Below the pieces are notes generated by a model. It made no database searches. It saw only the letters and a list, made by a program, of their open reading frames with translations, and had not been told where the DNA came from. The position numbers and the translations under genes were made by a program. Of a stretch of 6,174 bases of DNA, positions 1-6,143 are shown piece by piece. The DNA is from JAWOJF01 sp046481785 (GTDB lineage: Bacteria; Bacteroidota; Ignavibacteria; Ignavibacteriales; Ignavibacteriaceae), in the NCBI GenBank assembly GCA_046481785.1, contig JAWOJF010000081.1, positions 1-6,174 on the forward strand, in the 5' to 3' direction. Positions within the stretch are counted from its first letter, which is position 1. Every line of letters begins with the position of its first letter.

Positions 1-2
1 GA

Positions 3-83
3 ACATTAGAAGTTCTGCAGGATGAAAAACCTGATTTTGTTATTTCGGATATAAAAGAGATAATTAAAATTCTAAAACCGTAG
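3..83 (+). CDS. C-terminal end of a probable HAD-family hydrolase (partial)
   Basis: This is the last 26 codons of a gene that begins left of the window, closed by TAG at 81-83. The other two forward frames stop within the first 24 bases, so this is the only frame that can be open here. The tail contains PDFVISDIKEIIKIL. Phosphoglycolate-phosphatase-like HAD hydrolases commonly end this way: a hydrophobic 'A/PDYVIDSL' strand after the last catalytic loop, then a short amphipathic helix. The catalytic motifs lie outside the window, so the family call rests on this ending alone and the substrate cannot be judged. The gene converges on ftsE, with the palindromic element between them. Another alpha/beta protein with a similar last helix is possible. 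Confidence 0.45.
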   Translation, partial: TLEVLQDEKPDFVISDIKEIIKILKP

Positions 84-117
84 TTATAATTAAAGAGATA
101 TGACCTATACTAAAGAT

Positions 118-134
118 GAGGCTGTCCCAAAAGT
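118..134 (+). repeat. Left terminal inverted repeat
   Basis: GAGGCTGTCCCAAAAGT forms the left boundary of the palindromic element. It matches the reverse complement of 491-507 at 16 of 17 positions; the difference is C versus T at the tenth base. Base 117 outward shows no further symmetry with the right flank, which sets the boundary. Confidence 0.8.
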
Positions 135-252
135 CAATTTGAGTGAATATATTTTCATTTTTTAATTAGCATGATTATTAAAGATTTTAATATCCTCCGA
201 AGAGATTGTGTAAAAATTAAAGACTGGAATAAATATTAACCTTATTGATTAA

Positions 253-272
253 CCCCATGTTTTAACATGGGG
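253..272. repeat. Left inner hairpin of the palindromic element
   Basis: CCCCATG pairs with CATGGGG around TTTTAA, a stem of seven pairs that can extend by two A-T pairs. It is preceded by AA and followed by GGAG. The mirrored position in the other arm holds a hairpin of the same design (354-373), with a different stem sequence inside conserved CCCC/GGGG ends. Confidence 0.75.
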
Positions 273-291
273 GAGCCTAAAGAACCAAAAC

Positions 292-333
292 GGGTTTTAG
301 CCCTGAACTGAAGTTAATTCAGGGCTAAAGCCC
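292..333. repeat. Central hairpin of the palindromic element
   Basis: GGGTTTTAGCCCTGAA at 292-307 pairs with TTCAGGGCTAAAGCCC at 318-333, leaving a ten-base loop. All sixteen positions pair if one G-T wobble (295 with 330) is allowed; the inner twelve are perfect. Its midpoint coincides with that of the whole 390-bp element, so it would be the tip of the folded structure. No U-tract follows, so it is not a standard intrinsic terminator. Confidence 0.8.
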
Positions 334-353
334 ATATAATATTAGCTCATATC

Positions 354-373
354 CCCCAGGCTGAAGCCAGGGG
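354..373. repeat. Right inner hairpin of the palindromic element
   Basis: CCCC pairs with GGGG and GGCT with AGCC around GA, with an A-A mismatch between the two blocks. Read on the minus strand it has the order AACCCC-stem-GGGGGAT. That matches the layout of the hairpin at 253-272 and resembles the one at 4626-4643. Confidence 0.7.
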
Positions 374-490
374 TTATTGCACCTTTATTCACCACTTTCT
401 ACTTTTCACACAATCCCCGGGGGAAGATATTATCATGACAAGACAGACAATTGACATCTTAACAAAATGAATAAATATTCTCCTCATCTT

Positions 491-507
491 ACTTTTGAGA
501 CAGCCTC
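491..507 (-). repeat. Right terminal inverted repeat
   Basis: ACTTTTGAGACAGCCTC is the right boundary and the partner of 118-134. It is followed directly by a run of seven T. That run could be part of the target site, or the remains of a terminator of the upstream plus-strand gene into which the element inserted. Confidence 0.8.
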
Positions 508-589
508 TTTTTTTGGAATTCAGAATTATCATTTTTTTAATCCGTAAATATCCAAAAATGCTAGTATGTAATTTTAAGGTTACTGGCTC

Positions 590-610
590 AGACGTCCCAG
601 CGGGACGTCT
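590..610. repeat. Perfect GC-rich palindrome downstream of ftsE
   Basis: AGACGTCCC pairs perfectly with GGGACGTCT around the loop AGC. It begins 18 bases beyond the ftsE stop codon and lies outside the inverted-repeat element. No T-run follows the stem on either strand, so it is not a classical intrinsic terminator. It may act as an mRNA 3'-end stabiliser or a Rho-assisted stop. From memory, GACGTCCC-type palindromes are dispersed intergenic repeats in several Bacteroidota-related and other genomes, which is the reading I favour. The rest of 508-627 is AT-rich with no gene I can support. Confidence 0.65.
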
Positions 611-627
611 CTACATATGTAAAAATC

Positions 628-1302
628 TTATTCTGTTTTCTGTTTCATTACTGCTTTGTACGCTTTTCCGTTTTCCAGCTTTATAATCTTAGCCCCTGAT
701 TTTTTAACTATTTCATAATTATGAGTTGCAAATAATAAAGCAGTCCCCCTTGAATTTATTTTTTTAAGTATTTCAACAATTTCTCCGGAAGTTTCGGGAT
801 CAAGGTTACCGGTAGGTTCGTCAGCCAAAATAAGGGAAGGCTCATTAACAATAGCTCTTGCAATAGCAACCCGCTGTTTCTCCCCCCCTGAAAGCTCATC
901 AGGCATACTTAATCGTTTGTGCGAAAGGCCTACATCAGTTAAAGCATTATTTACCCTTTTCTTAATTTCTCTTCCCGGTGTATTTATTACTTCCAGAACA
1001 AATGCAATATTCTCGTAAACATTTCTGTCCTTAAGCAATTTAAAATCCTGGAAGATAATACCAAGTTTTCTTCTTAAATAAGGAAGATGCCTCTTTTTTA
1101 TAGTACGTGAATCAAATTCATCTAACTGCACATACCCTGAAACCGGAATGATGTTCATGTATACCATCTGCAGAAGAGTACTTTTCCCCGATCCGCTTTT
1201 TCCTATAAGAAAAGTGAATTCGCCATGGTTTAATTGAAAATTTAGATCTGCAAATAATGGCTGCTCAGGGTAATTAAAATCAACATTATTTATTGAAAGC
1301 AC
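628..1302 (-). CDS. ftsE: Cell-division ABC transporter ATPase FtsE
   Basis: This is the ATP-binding half of the FtsEX complex. In studied bacteria FtsEX sits on the inner face of the cytoplasmic membrane at the division site and activates cell-wall hydrolases. In a 224-residue protein I see the Walker A motif GKSGSGKS (about 34-41), the FtsE-typical stretch LRRKLGIIFQDFKLL with the Q-loop (Q85), the signature LSGGEKQRVAIARA (from 137), Walker B LILADEPTGNLDP (from 157) and the switch histidine in ATHN (H194). Length matches the family at about 220. I chose the GTG at 1302-1300 because AAAGGG lies seven bases upstream and the resulting start, MLSINNVDF, aligns with family starts. A GTG two codons earlier (1308) is only one base from that site. 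It is the last gene of the pdxA-methyltransferase-ftsE set. No ftsX lies next to it, so the membrane partner must be elsewhere. LolD-like ATPases are similar, but the FQDFKLL stretch favours FtsE. Confidence 0.9.
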   Translation of the reverse strand: MLSINNVDFNYPEQPLFADLNFQLNHGEFTFLIGKSGSGKSTLLQMVYMNIIPVSGYVQLDEFDSRTIKKRHLPYLRRKLGIIFQDFKLLKDRNVYENIAFVLEVINTPGREIKKRVNNALTDVGLSHKRLSMPDELSGGEKQRVAIARAIVNEPSLILADEPTGNLDPETSGEIVEILKKINSRGTALLFATHNYEIVKKSGAKIIKLENGKAYKAVMKQKTE

Positions 1303-1309
1303 TAGCACA

Positions 1310-1315
1310 CCCTTT
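1310..1315 (-). promoter_or_regulatory. Ribosome binding site of ftsE
   Basis: AAAGGG on the minus strand lies seven bases before the GTG at 1302 and one base before the GTG at 1308. The spacing favours the inner start codon. Confidence 0.55.
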
Positions 1316-1339
1316 CTTAAAAATATTCAATAATGGTTT

Positions 1340-2074
1340 CTAATCTTTTCCAGAACGGGCAACAACAAACTGCGCTCTAACAGAAGAAGGACTTGCATCC
1401 TTAAAGGTAAATCCCTCATAACAGTCTACTACGTATAAGCCGGCTTTTTCAATTAATTTAAAATAGTCTTCAAACTGATATATCTTCTGCCTGTGAATTT
1501 CTTTAAATGCAGAGCCGTCTGCAAATTTTATTTCAAATATATTCTTATGGATTTTTTTCTTCTCATCATAAATTGTGTGATGGATATAATTAATATTATT
1601 ATACTTCCCTTTCCTTACCGGCTGTTGAACATGGATAAAACTGTTTCTTTCAAGACTTACATCAAAAGTAAAAATACCTCTATCAGCCAGAACTCTCCTT
1701 ATTTCACAAAATAAATTAAACAGTTTTTTCTTTGATGTAAGGTAATTAACACTGTCAAATGTTGAATAAATAAAATCAAATCGCCGCTTAAAAGGAAGCA
1801 GGGACATGTCACAGCAAACCCTGGGCAGTTTTTTTTCTTTGTCTGAAAATAACATTTCCCTTGAATAATCTGTAACTACAATATTAGGATAATAACCGGC
1901 TAAATTATTGGCAAGGCTGCAGTTGCCTCCGGCTAGTTCAAGTACCAGCGGATTTTCTTTGACACTCTCTTTTGTTATAGAATGGATATACTCAGCCCAA
2001 TAATCATACTTTACTCTTCTCATTACATGACTGTAAATAAAGGCAAGTTTATTATATGCAGAAGAATTTGTCAT
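1340..2074 (-). CDS. Class I SAM-dependent methyltransferase, substrate unknown
   Basis: This cytoplasmic enzyme is predicted to transfer a methyl group from S-adenosylmethionine to an unidentified acceptor. In a 244-residue protein it shows motif I as LVLELAGGN (about 43-51, variant of the usual E-x-G-x-G), the acidic residue that would bind the SAM ribose at the end of strand 2 (VVTDYS, D69), an acidic residue in CCDMSLLPF, and the motif IV strand FDFIYSTFDSVNYL. A helix and strand follow (RRVLADRGIFTFDV), then a C-terminal half with an aromatic-rich beta region ending in SSVRAQFVVAR, as in Methyltransf_11/25-type proteins. I chose the ATG at 2074 because it overlaps the pdxA stop as ATGA, the usual sign of translational coupling. 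An in-frame ATG at 2095 would give 251 residues and a 25-base overlap. ftsE starts 37 bases after its TAG. Small molecule, tRNA or protein substrates are all possible. Confidence 0.75.
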   Translation of the reverse strand: MTNSSAYNKLAFIYSHVMRRVKYDYWAEYIHSITKESVKENPLVLELAGGNCSLANNLAGYYPNIVVTDYSREMLFSDKEKKLPRVCCDMSLLPFKRRFDFIYSTFDSVNYLTSKKKLFNLFCEIRRVLADRGIFTFDVSLERNSFIHVQQPVRKGKYNNINYIHHTIYDEKKKIHKNIFEIKFADGSAFKEIHRQKIYQFEDYFKLIEKAGLYVVDCYEGFTFKDASPSSVRAQFVVARSGKD

Positions 2075-3057
2075 AATATGAGAGGTTTCCTGCATTTAAC
2101 AATTTTTTCAGCATATTCAAATGCCTGAAATATACTTGTTTCATCTGCTTTATTTTTATAAGCAATATCAAATGCAGTCCCATGGTCAGGAGAGGTGCGC
2201 ACTATGGGCAGCCCTGCAGTATAATTTACACCCGAAGAAAAGTTAAGCATTTTAAATGGAATTAATACCTGGTCATGGTACATTCCAACAACCACATCAT
2301 AATTTTTATACTGATGATTTGCAAAAAATGCATCCGGTGAAAAGGGACCGTGTAAATATTCTGAATATTCAGATGAACTTATAAAAGGAGTAATTATTTT
2401 TTCCTCTTCCCTGCCTATCAGCCCTGATTCACCTGCATGAGGATTCAAGCCCAAAACAGCAGCTTTAGGAGCTTTTACATTAAGATCTTTTTTTAGTGTG
2501 TTAATTATAATTTCAATTTTATCAGCGAGTATTTTTTTTGAAATAAGTGGAGCTACTTTTCCGATTGGTTCATGAATAGTTATAAGTGCAGCATTCATTT
2601 TTTTGGAAAGGAACATCATTACAAATTTTTTCGTCCCTGCCCATTCTGCAAGCATTTCCGTATGCCCGGGATATTTATAACCTGCCATTCTTAATGCTGT
2701 TTTGGATATAGGCGCAGTTATAATTGCATCAGCTTTTTTATTTTTTGCGAAATCAAATGCAGTTTTTATTGATTTATATGCAGCTTTACCTGATTGTTTT
2801 GTGGGTCTGCCCGGATCTAATTTAATTTTTCCAATATCAATTATGGTTACTTTTCCGGGCGAAGGGTCAATCCCTGATTTGCCTATAACATATTCAAATC
2901 CGGGAGGAACTATTTCTGAGGCCTTCCTGAATACATTTTCAGGACATGCAAAAAATATTTTACCAGGTGATGTATTGTATATTTTATTTATAGTCTTAAT
3001 AACTATTTCGGGGCCAACACCATTACTATCACCGCAGGTAAAAATAAATTTATTCAT
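2071..3057 (-). CDS. pdxA: 4-hydroxythreonine-4-phosphate dehydrogenase PdxA
   Basis: This enzyme oxidises 4-phosphohydroxy-L-threonine with NAD(P). The product decarboxylates to 3-amino-2-oxopropyl phosphate, which PdxJ joins to deoxyxylulose 5-phosphate to make pyridoxine phosphate (the DXP-dependent vitamin B6 route). The 328 residues match the family length. They show the N-terminal GDSNGVGPEI, the ITAPISKTAL segment, the substrate-binding PGHTEMLA (H132), and histidines at the three metal-ligand positions: IHEPIG (H162), NPHAGESG (H207) and YHDQVLIPFK (H261). The C-terminal GLPIVRTSPDHGTAFDIA is also typical. The family usually reads GDPAGIGPE at the N-terminus, so S-N here is a small variation. 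The start has no clear Shine-Dalgarno sequence, and the 77-base gap to the upstream gene may hold a weak promoter, though none is convincing. Its stop overlaps the next gene as ATGA. pdxJ is not in the window. Confidence 0.95.
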   Translation of the reverse strand: MNKFIFTCGDSNGVGPEIVIKTINKIYNTSPGKIFFACPENVFRKASEIVPPGFEYVIGKSGIDPSPGKVTIIDIGKIKLDPGRPTKQSGKAAYKSIKTAFDFAKNKKADAIITAPISKTALRMAGYKYPGHTEMLAEWAGTKKFVMMFLSKKMNAALITIHEPIGKVAPLISKKILADKIEIIINTLKKDLNVKAPKAAVLGLNPHAGESGLIGREEEKIITPFISSSEYSEYLHGPFSPDAFFANHQYKNYDVVVGMYHDQVLIPFKMLNFSSGVNYTAGLPIVRTSPDHGTAFDIAYKNKADETSIFQAFEYAEKIVKCRKPLIL

Positions 3058-3134
3058 TACAGTAATATTCGGTTACAAAATACTAAAATACTCACTCCCG
3101 TCTCTATACAATAGGGCAACATATTATTAAGTAA

Positions 3135-4412
3135 TTATCCTTTGGTTAAAGAAAAATTACCTGTTCCTTTTTGGTCAACAAAAATAAACTTTCTTTGCGG
3201 CTTTTCATATACCCAGGTTTCAACAACCTTTCCGTAACCGTTTGAGGCTCTTTCTATTTTATTCGGTTGACCAAATTGAATTAATATTTTACCCCTGTCT
3301 GTGTCTGAGCCGCTTTTCCCGTCAATGGGAGTGAAATTCATAGCCGCATAATCAACTCTCTGATAGAACTCAACCATCAGGGGGTTAAATGAAGTACCTG
3401 GTGTGGGATCATATTTTTCCCAGTAATTTAAAAGAACCTGCTGGTAATTATCAGAATCTTCGTTTAAAAGCCGGTTAACTACTGAATCCCCTTCAATATG
3501 TTTAAGAACTTTTATGGCATATTCGGGATTATTAAGCGATAAGGGTTTGTTATACCATATAACTGATTTCTGAAATGTCTTTTCTGGTTTTGTATTTTTA
3601 TCTTCTGAAACAGTGATAACAATATTCCCCGGAGAAAGGTTATTACTAAAATTTTGCACAACGAAATTCCTTGTCTTCTTGCCTGAACCTGTACTGGTTA
3701 AAACTACTTTATTACTGCACTCATCAAATAAAATGCCTGAAAGGAATGACTCAGATATCGTTTCATTTAACAAGGTATCTTTAGCTTTAACCACAGATAC
3801 ATGAATGCTGTTTACTGAAAGATCAGTTACAGGAATGAGCATATCAAATTTTTCTTCAGAGAAAGGAAAATTACTTTCAAAATTAGCTAGAGCATAAAAT
3901 TCTTTACCATTACATTTAAAAGAATCAGCATTAACAATTAAAGGCTCAAGTATTCCGGATTCATTATATTTAGAAGTAACCAGTTTACGTGCTTTAAGCT
4001 TTATTTCGCGGCCGGATTTAACGTCGGAAAATAATGGAAGAATATTAAATTCTCCTTTCCCAACTTCAAATTGACAAAAGCCTTCAGAATAAAGATCCCT
4101 TGAATTAGTGCTTTCAAAATCATTAGTCTCAATTCTCTTATTACTATAGGTTCTTACAACAAAATTATTACCGGAATCAAAAACTTCAATGGTAATGTTA
4201 AATTCAGCAGTATATTTATTACCATTTTTCACAAAAACAAGTCTGTTATAGGGCAGTTTATAAGTATAAAAAATATTATTTGATGAATCGGAAGGCATTA
4301 TATGCAGGTTTGAAAAAAGAATTGATCTGAATTCCTCTGCCTCATCGGAGTCTTGCTGCGCAAATGATATAGCGGATAATCCAATTACTAAAAGTAAGAA
4401 GAATTTTTTCAC
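3135..4412 (-). CDS. Exported GWxTD-domain protein with a degenerate signature motif
   Basis: This 425-residue protein has a Sec signal peptide: K2-K3, a hydrophobic stretch FFLLLVIGLSAISFA, and likely cleavage before QQ at 19. It is therefore periplasmic or on the outer side of the cell envelope. No other membrane segment is seen. Residues about 30-330 are beta-rich, with FYTYKLPYNRLVFVKNG near the start as in GWxTD proteins. The C-terminal domain (about 345-425) reads FYQRVDYAAMNF, TDRGKILIQFGQP, VETWVY, then FIFVDQKGTGNFSL, which is the GWxTD layout. The name-giving tripartite motif is GSDTD at 368-372, so the tryptophan is a serine. The molecular function of this family is unknown to me. 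The GTG start is supported by AAGGA six bases upstream. It is followed after 77 bases by pdxA and may be co-transcribed with it; the preceding gap of 319 bases suggests transcription independent of rho. Confidence 0.8.
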   Translation of the reverse strand: MKKFFLLLVIGLSAISFAQQDSDEAEEFRSILFSNLHIMPSDSSNNIFYTYKLPYNRLVFVKNGNKYTAEFNITIEVFDSGNNFVVRTYSNKRIETNDFESTNSRDLYSEGFCQFEVGKGEFNILPLFSDVKSGREIKLKARKLVTSKYNESGILEPLIVNADSFKCNGKEFYALANFESNFPFSEEKFDMLIPVTDLSVNSIHVSVVKAKDTLLNETISESFLSGILFDECSNKVVLTSTGSGKKTRNFVVQNFSNNLSPGNIVITVSEDKNTKPEKTFQKSVIWYNKPLSLNNPEYAIKVLKHIEGDSVVNRLLNEDSDNYQQVLLNYWEKYDPTPGTSFNPLMVEFYQRVDYAAMNFTPIDGKSGSDTDRGKILIQFGQPNKIERASNGYGKVVETWVYEKPQRKFIFVDQKGTGNFSLTKG

Positions 4413-4418
4413 AATTAT

Positions 4419-4423
4419 TCCTT
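4419..4423 (-). promoter_or_regulatory. Ribosome binding site of the GWxTD gene
   Basis: AAGGA on the minus strand is six bases before the GTG at 4412. It supports this non-ATG start, which is also the only start that gives a complete signal peptide. Confidence 0.65.
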
Positions 4424-4625
4424 TTTAGATGTAAAGTTAAAGCTATTTACTGCATCAATGCAATGATAAAATTTTTCATAAATCTTTAATTTTTGACATC
4501 TTATAAATATGAAAAGTTTAATATAAGGAATAGAAAGAGCGGAAGGATAAGGACATCACCAGTATTATAATAATTTCTCCGGCGGCATTCTGTACTAAAG
4601 ATAATTATAGCATACCGATAAAGTT

Positions 4626-4643
4626 CCCCCGGTTGGCCGGGGG
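4626..4643. repeat. GC-rich hairpin downstream of rho
   Basis: CCCCCGG pairs perfectly with CCGGGGG around the loop TTGG. It lies about 90 bases after the rho stop codon. On the rho-coding strand it is followed by AACTTTATC, without a U-tract, so it is a weak candidate for an intrinsic terminator; it could slow RNA polymerase or protect the rho mRNA 3' end. Its plus-strand layout, CCCC-stem-GGGGGAT, resembles the inner hairpins of the element at 118-507, so it may be a stand-alone copy of the same dispersed palindrome. Confidence 0.6.
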
Positions 4644-4731
4644 ATCATACAAAAATTTTAATTAGGACAGATATGAAGAATGGCAGATGATGAACTTATA
4701 AATATCATTACCCGCTGAAAACTTACCAAAA

Positions 4732-5985
4732 TTAGCTATTCATATTCTGCAGGAACTCTTTATTGTTCTTTGTTCCCCTTATTTTATCAAGCAGAAATTC
4801 CATAGCTTCTATTGGATTGAAGTCACTCAGGATTTTCCTCATAATCCAGACCTTGGCCAGGTCATCTTCCTTCATTAACAGGTCTTCCCTTCTGGTACTT
4901 GTTCTGTTAACATCAATTGCAGGGAAAATTCTCCTGTCACTGAGATCACGGTTAAGAACAATTTCCATATTACCCGTGCCTTTGAATTCTTCAAAGATAA
5001 CATCATCCATCCTGCTGCCTGTATCAATTAAGGCAGTAGCAATAATTGTTAAACTTCCTCCGTCTTCAGTATTTCTTGCAGCACCAAAAAATCTTTTAGG
5101 TTTGTGTAGTGCATTTGAATCAACACCGCCTGAGAGAATTCTTCCTGAATGAGGAACCACTATATTATGAGCTCTTGCAAGACGTGTAATACTATCAAGC
5201 AGGATAACCACATCTTCTTTTGCTTCAACAAGCCTTTTAGCCTTTTCGATAACCATATCGGCTACCTGCACATGACGTTCTGCAGGTTCATCAAATGTTG
5301 AACTGATTACTTCTCCTTTTACCGAACGCTCCATATCTGTAACTTCTTCAGGGCGCTCATCAATAAGCAAAACAATTAATTTTATTTCCGGGTGATTTCT
5401 TGTAATTGAGTTGGCAATCTTTTGAAGAAGGACTGTTTTACCGCTTTTAGGTGGAGATACAATTAAACCTCTTTGCCCTTTACCAATCGGTGAAAGCATA
5501 TCCATAATTCTCATAGAATATTCACCGGGGGCAGATTCCATATTAATTTTTTTAGTTGGATAGACAGGGGTAAGGTTATCAAAAAGTGTCCTTTCCCTTA
5601 TACCTTCGGGTTCAAGGCCGTTTACTGCTTCAACCCTAAGCAAAGCAAAGAAGCGTTCCCCTTCTTTAGGAGGCCTCACCTGCCCGCTTACAAAATCGCC
5701 AGTTCTCAAACTGAATTTCTTGATCTGGGATGGTGAGACATAAATGTCATCCGGAGATGGTAAATAATTGTAATCCGAGGAGCGAAGGAAGCCATACCCG
5801 TCAGGCAGTACTTCAAGTACACCCTTAGAGAAGGTTAAACCGTCTTTGGCGGTCTGCGCTTCAAGAATTTTGAATATTAGTTCTTGTTTCCTCAAATCGC
5901 TGTAACCCGATATATTCAGGTCCTTTGCTATAGAATTGAGTTCTACAATTTTTTTCGACTTGAGTTCAGAGATATCCATTGGCAT
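4732..5985 (-). CDS. rho: Transcription termination factor Rho
   Basis: Rho is a hexameric RNA-dependent ATPase/helicase that binds C-rich nascent RNA and releases RNA polymerase. Across 417 residues I see the N-terminal helical Rho_N segment (about 4-45), the cold-shock RNA-binding domain (about 52-125) with the RNP1-like DGYGFLR, the P-loop SPPKSGKT (177-184), and the catalytic LIDERPEEVTDM region (from 207). Walker B VVILLDS follows (about 259-265), then the RNA-contacting Q-loop SGGVDSNALHKPKR (285-298), and the DLSDRRIFPAIDVNRTSTRRE block with the arginine-finger region. All motifs are intact and length is close to E. coli Rho (419), without the long N-terminal insertion of many Bacteroidota. 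The P-loop has serine where E. coli has alanine (PPKAGKT). The first ATG is supported by AGGA seven bases upstream; a second ATG two codons later is less well spaced. A promoter lies about 150 bases upstream. Confidence 0.98.
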   Translation of the reverse strand: MPMDISELKSKKIVELNSIAKDLNISGYSDLRKQELIFKILEAQTAKDGLTFSKGVLEVLPDGYGFLRSSDYNYLPSPDDIYVSPSQIKKFSLRTGDFVSGQVRPPKEGERFFALLRVEAVNGLEPEGIRERTLFDNLTPVYPTKKINMESAPGEYSMRIMDMLSPIGKGQRGLIVSPPKSGKTVLLQKIANSITRNHPEIKLIVLLIDERPEEVTDMERSVKGEVISSTFDEPAERHVQVADMVIEKAKRLVEAKEDVVILLDSITRLARAHNIVVPHSGRILSGGVDSNALHKPKRFFGAARNTEDGGSLTIIATALIDTGSRMDDVIFEEFKGTGNMEIVLNRDLSDRRIFPAIDVNRTSTRREDLLMKEDDLAKVWIMRKILSDFNPIEAMEFLLDKIRGTKNNKEFLQNMNS

Positions 5986-5992
5986 AGTAATG

Positions 5993-5996
5993 TCCT
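5993..5996 (-). promoter_or_regulatory. Ribosome binding site of rho
   Basis: AGGA on the minus strand is separated by seven bases from the ATG at 5985 and by thirteen from the in-frame ATG at 5979. It therefore selects the first start codon. Confidence 0.65.
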
Positions 5997-6143
5997 GCTA
6001 AATTTATTTCTAACAAAGATGATTAATTTTAATTATAAGTTTAAAATGAGTTTTCAAAGGTTCTGTCCGGAAATGCTGTAGGGGCTATGTTATTATCAAA
6101 AATCAATTGTTTAATAGTTGAAAGGAACAAGAGGTTTGATCGA

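Larger units (their letters stand above)
118..507. mobile_element. 390-bp palindromic MITE-like element
   Basis: The ends are inverted repeats of 17 bp with one mismatch (GAGGCTGTCCCAAAAGT at 118-134; its near complement at 491-507). The similarity continues inward imperfectly with small indels. Both arms carry, in mirrored order, GAATAT followed by an ATTCATTTT- or TTTTCATTTT-like stretch, then CATGAT, AATATC, GATTGTGT, and an AACCCC...GGGGGA hairpin. The centre of symmetry (312.5) is also the exact centre of a hairpin at 292-333. No open reading frame of useful length lies inside. Short size, terminal inverted repeats, no transposase and position between convergent genes fit a non-autonomous transposon (MITE). 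I see no clear target-site duplication: flanks are ...AAAGAT and TTTTTTT. The ends resemble those of known insertion sequences, but I cannot name the parent family. Confidence 0.7.
4413..4731. other. Intergenic region between rho and the GWxTD gene
   Basis: These 319 bases carry no reading frame I would support. Contents: the GWxTD ribosome binding site; a short palindrome TGCATCAATGCA at 4451-4462, about 40 bases upstream of the GWxTD start, which could be an operator but is common-looking in AT-rich DNA; a promoter-like pair on the plus strand at 4493-4522; and the GC-rich hairpin at 4626-4643. On the minus strand there are TATAAT strings around 4565 and 4605, but neither has a recognisable -35 box at the right distance, so the GWxTD promoter is not located. 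Confidence 0.5.

Noticed and set aside
253..373. CRISPR-like or tandem repeat array
   Set aside because: The repeated units are mirrored hairpins within one inverted-repeat element. There is no regular direct repeat with spacers.
112..513. Target-site duplication around the palindromic element
   Set aside because: The flanks (AAAGAT on the left, TTTTTT on the right) share no direct repeat, so insertion by transposition is not proven by this mark.
590..610. Intrinsic terminator of ftsE
   Set aside because: The stem is strong, but no T-run follows it in the ftsE direction, so I list it as a palindrome only.
495..686. Plus-strand open frame of 63 codons
   Set aside because: It starts inside the right terminal repeat, runs through the GC palindrome and ends inside ftsE on the opposite strand. 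It has no ribosome binding site or recognisable protein features.
2702..3130. Plus-strand open frame of 142 codons
   Set aside because: It is the mirror of pdxA, whose complete set of family motifs is on the minus strand.
3058..3134. Promoter for pdxA in the 77-base gap
   Set aside because: Only weak partial matches to -35/-10 boxes or to the Bacteroidota TAnnTTTG pattern are present; none can be separated from AT-rich background.
4763..5152. Plus-strand open frame of 129 codons
   Set aside because: It lies fully inside rho; its composition (I, L, S-rich) is what the reverse strand of a conserved gene gives.
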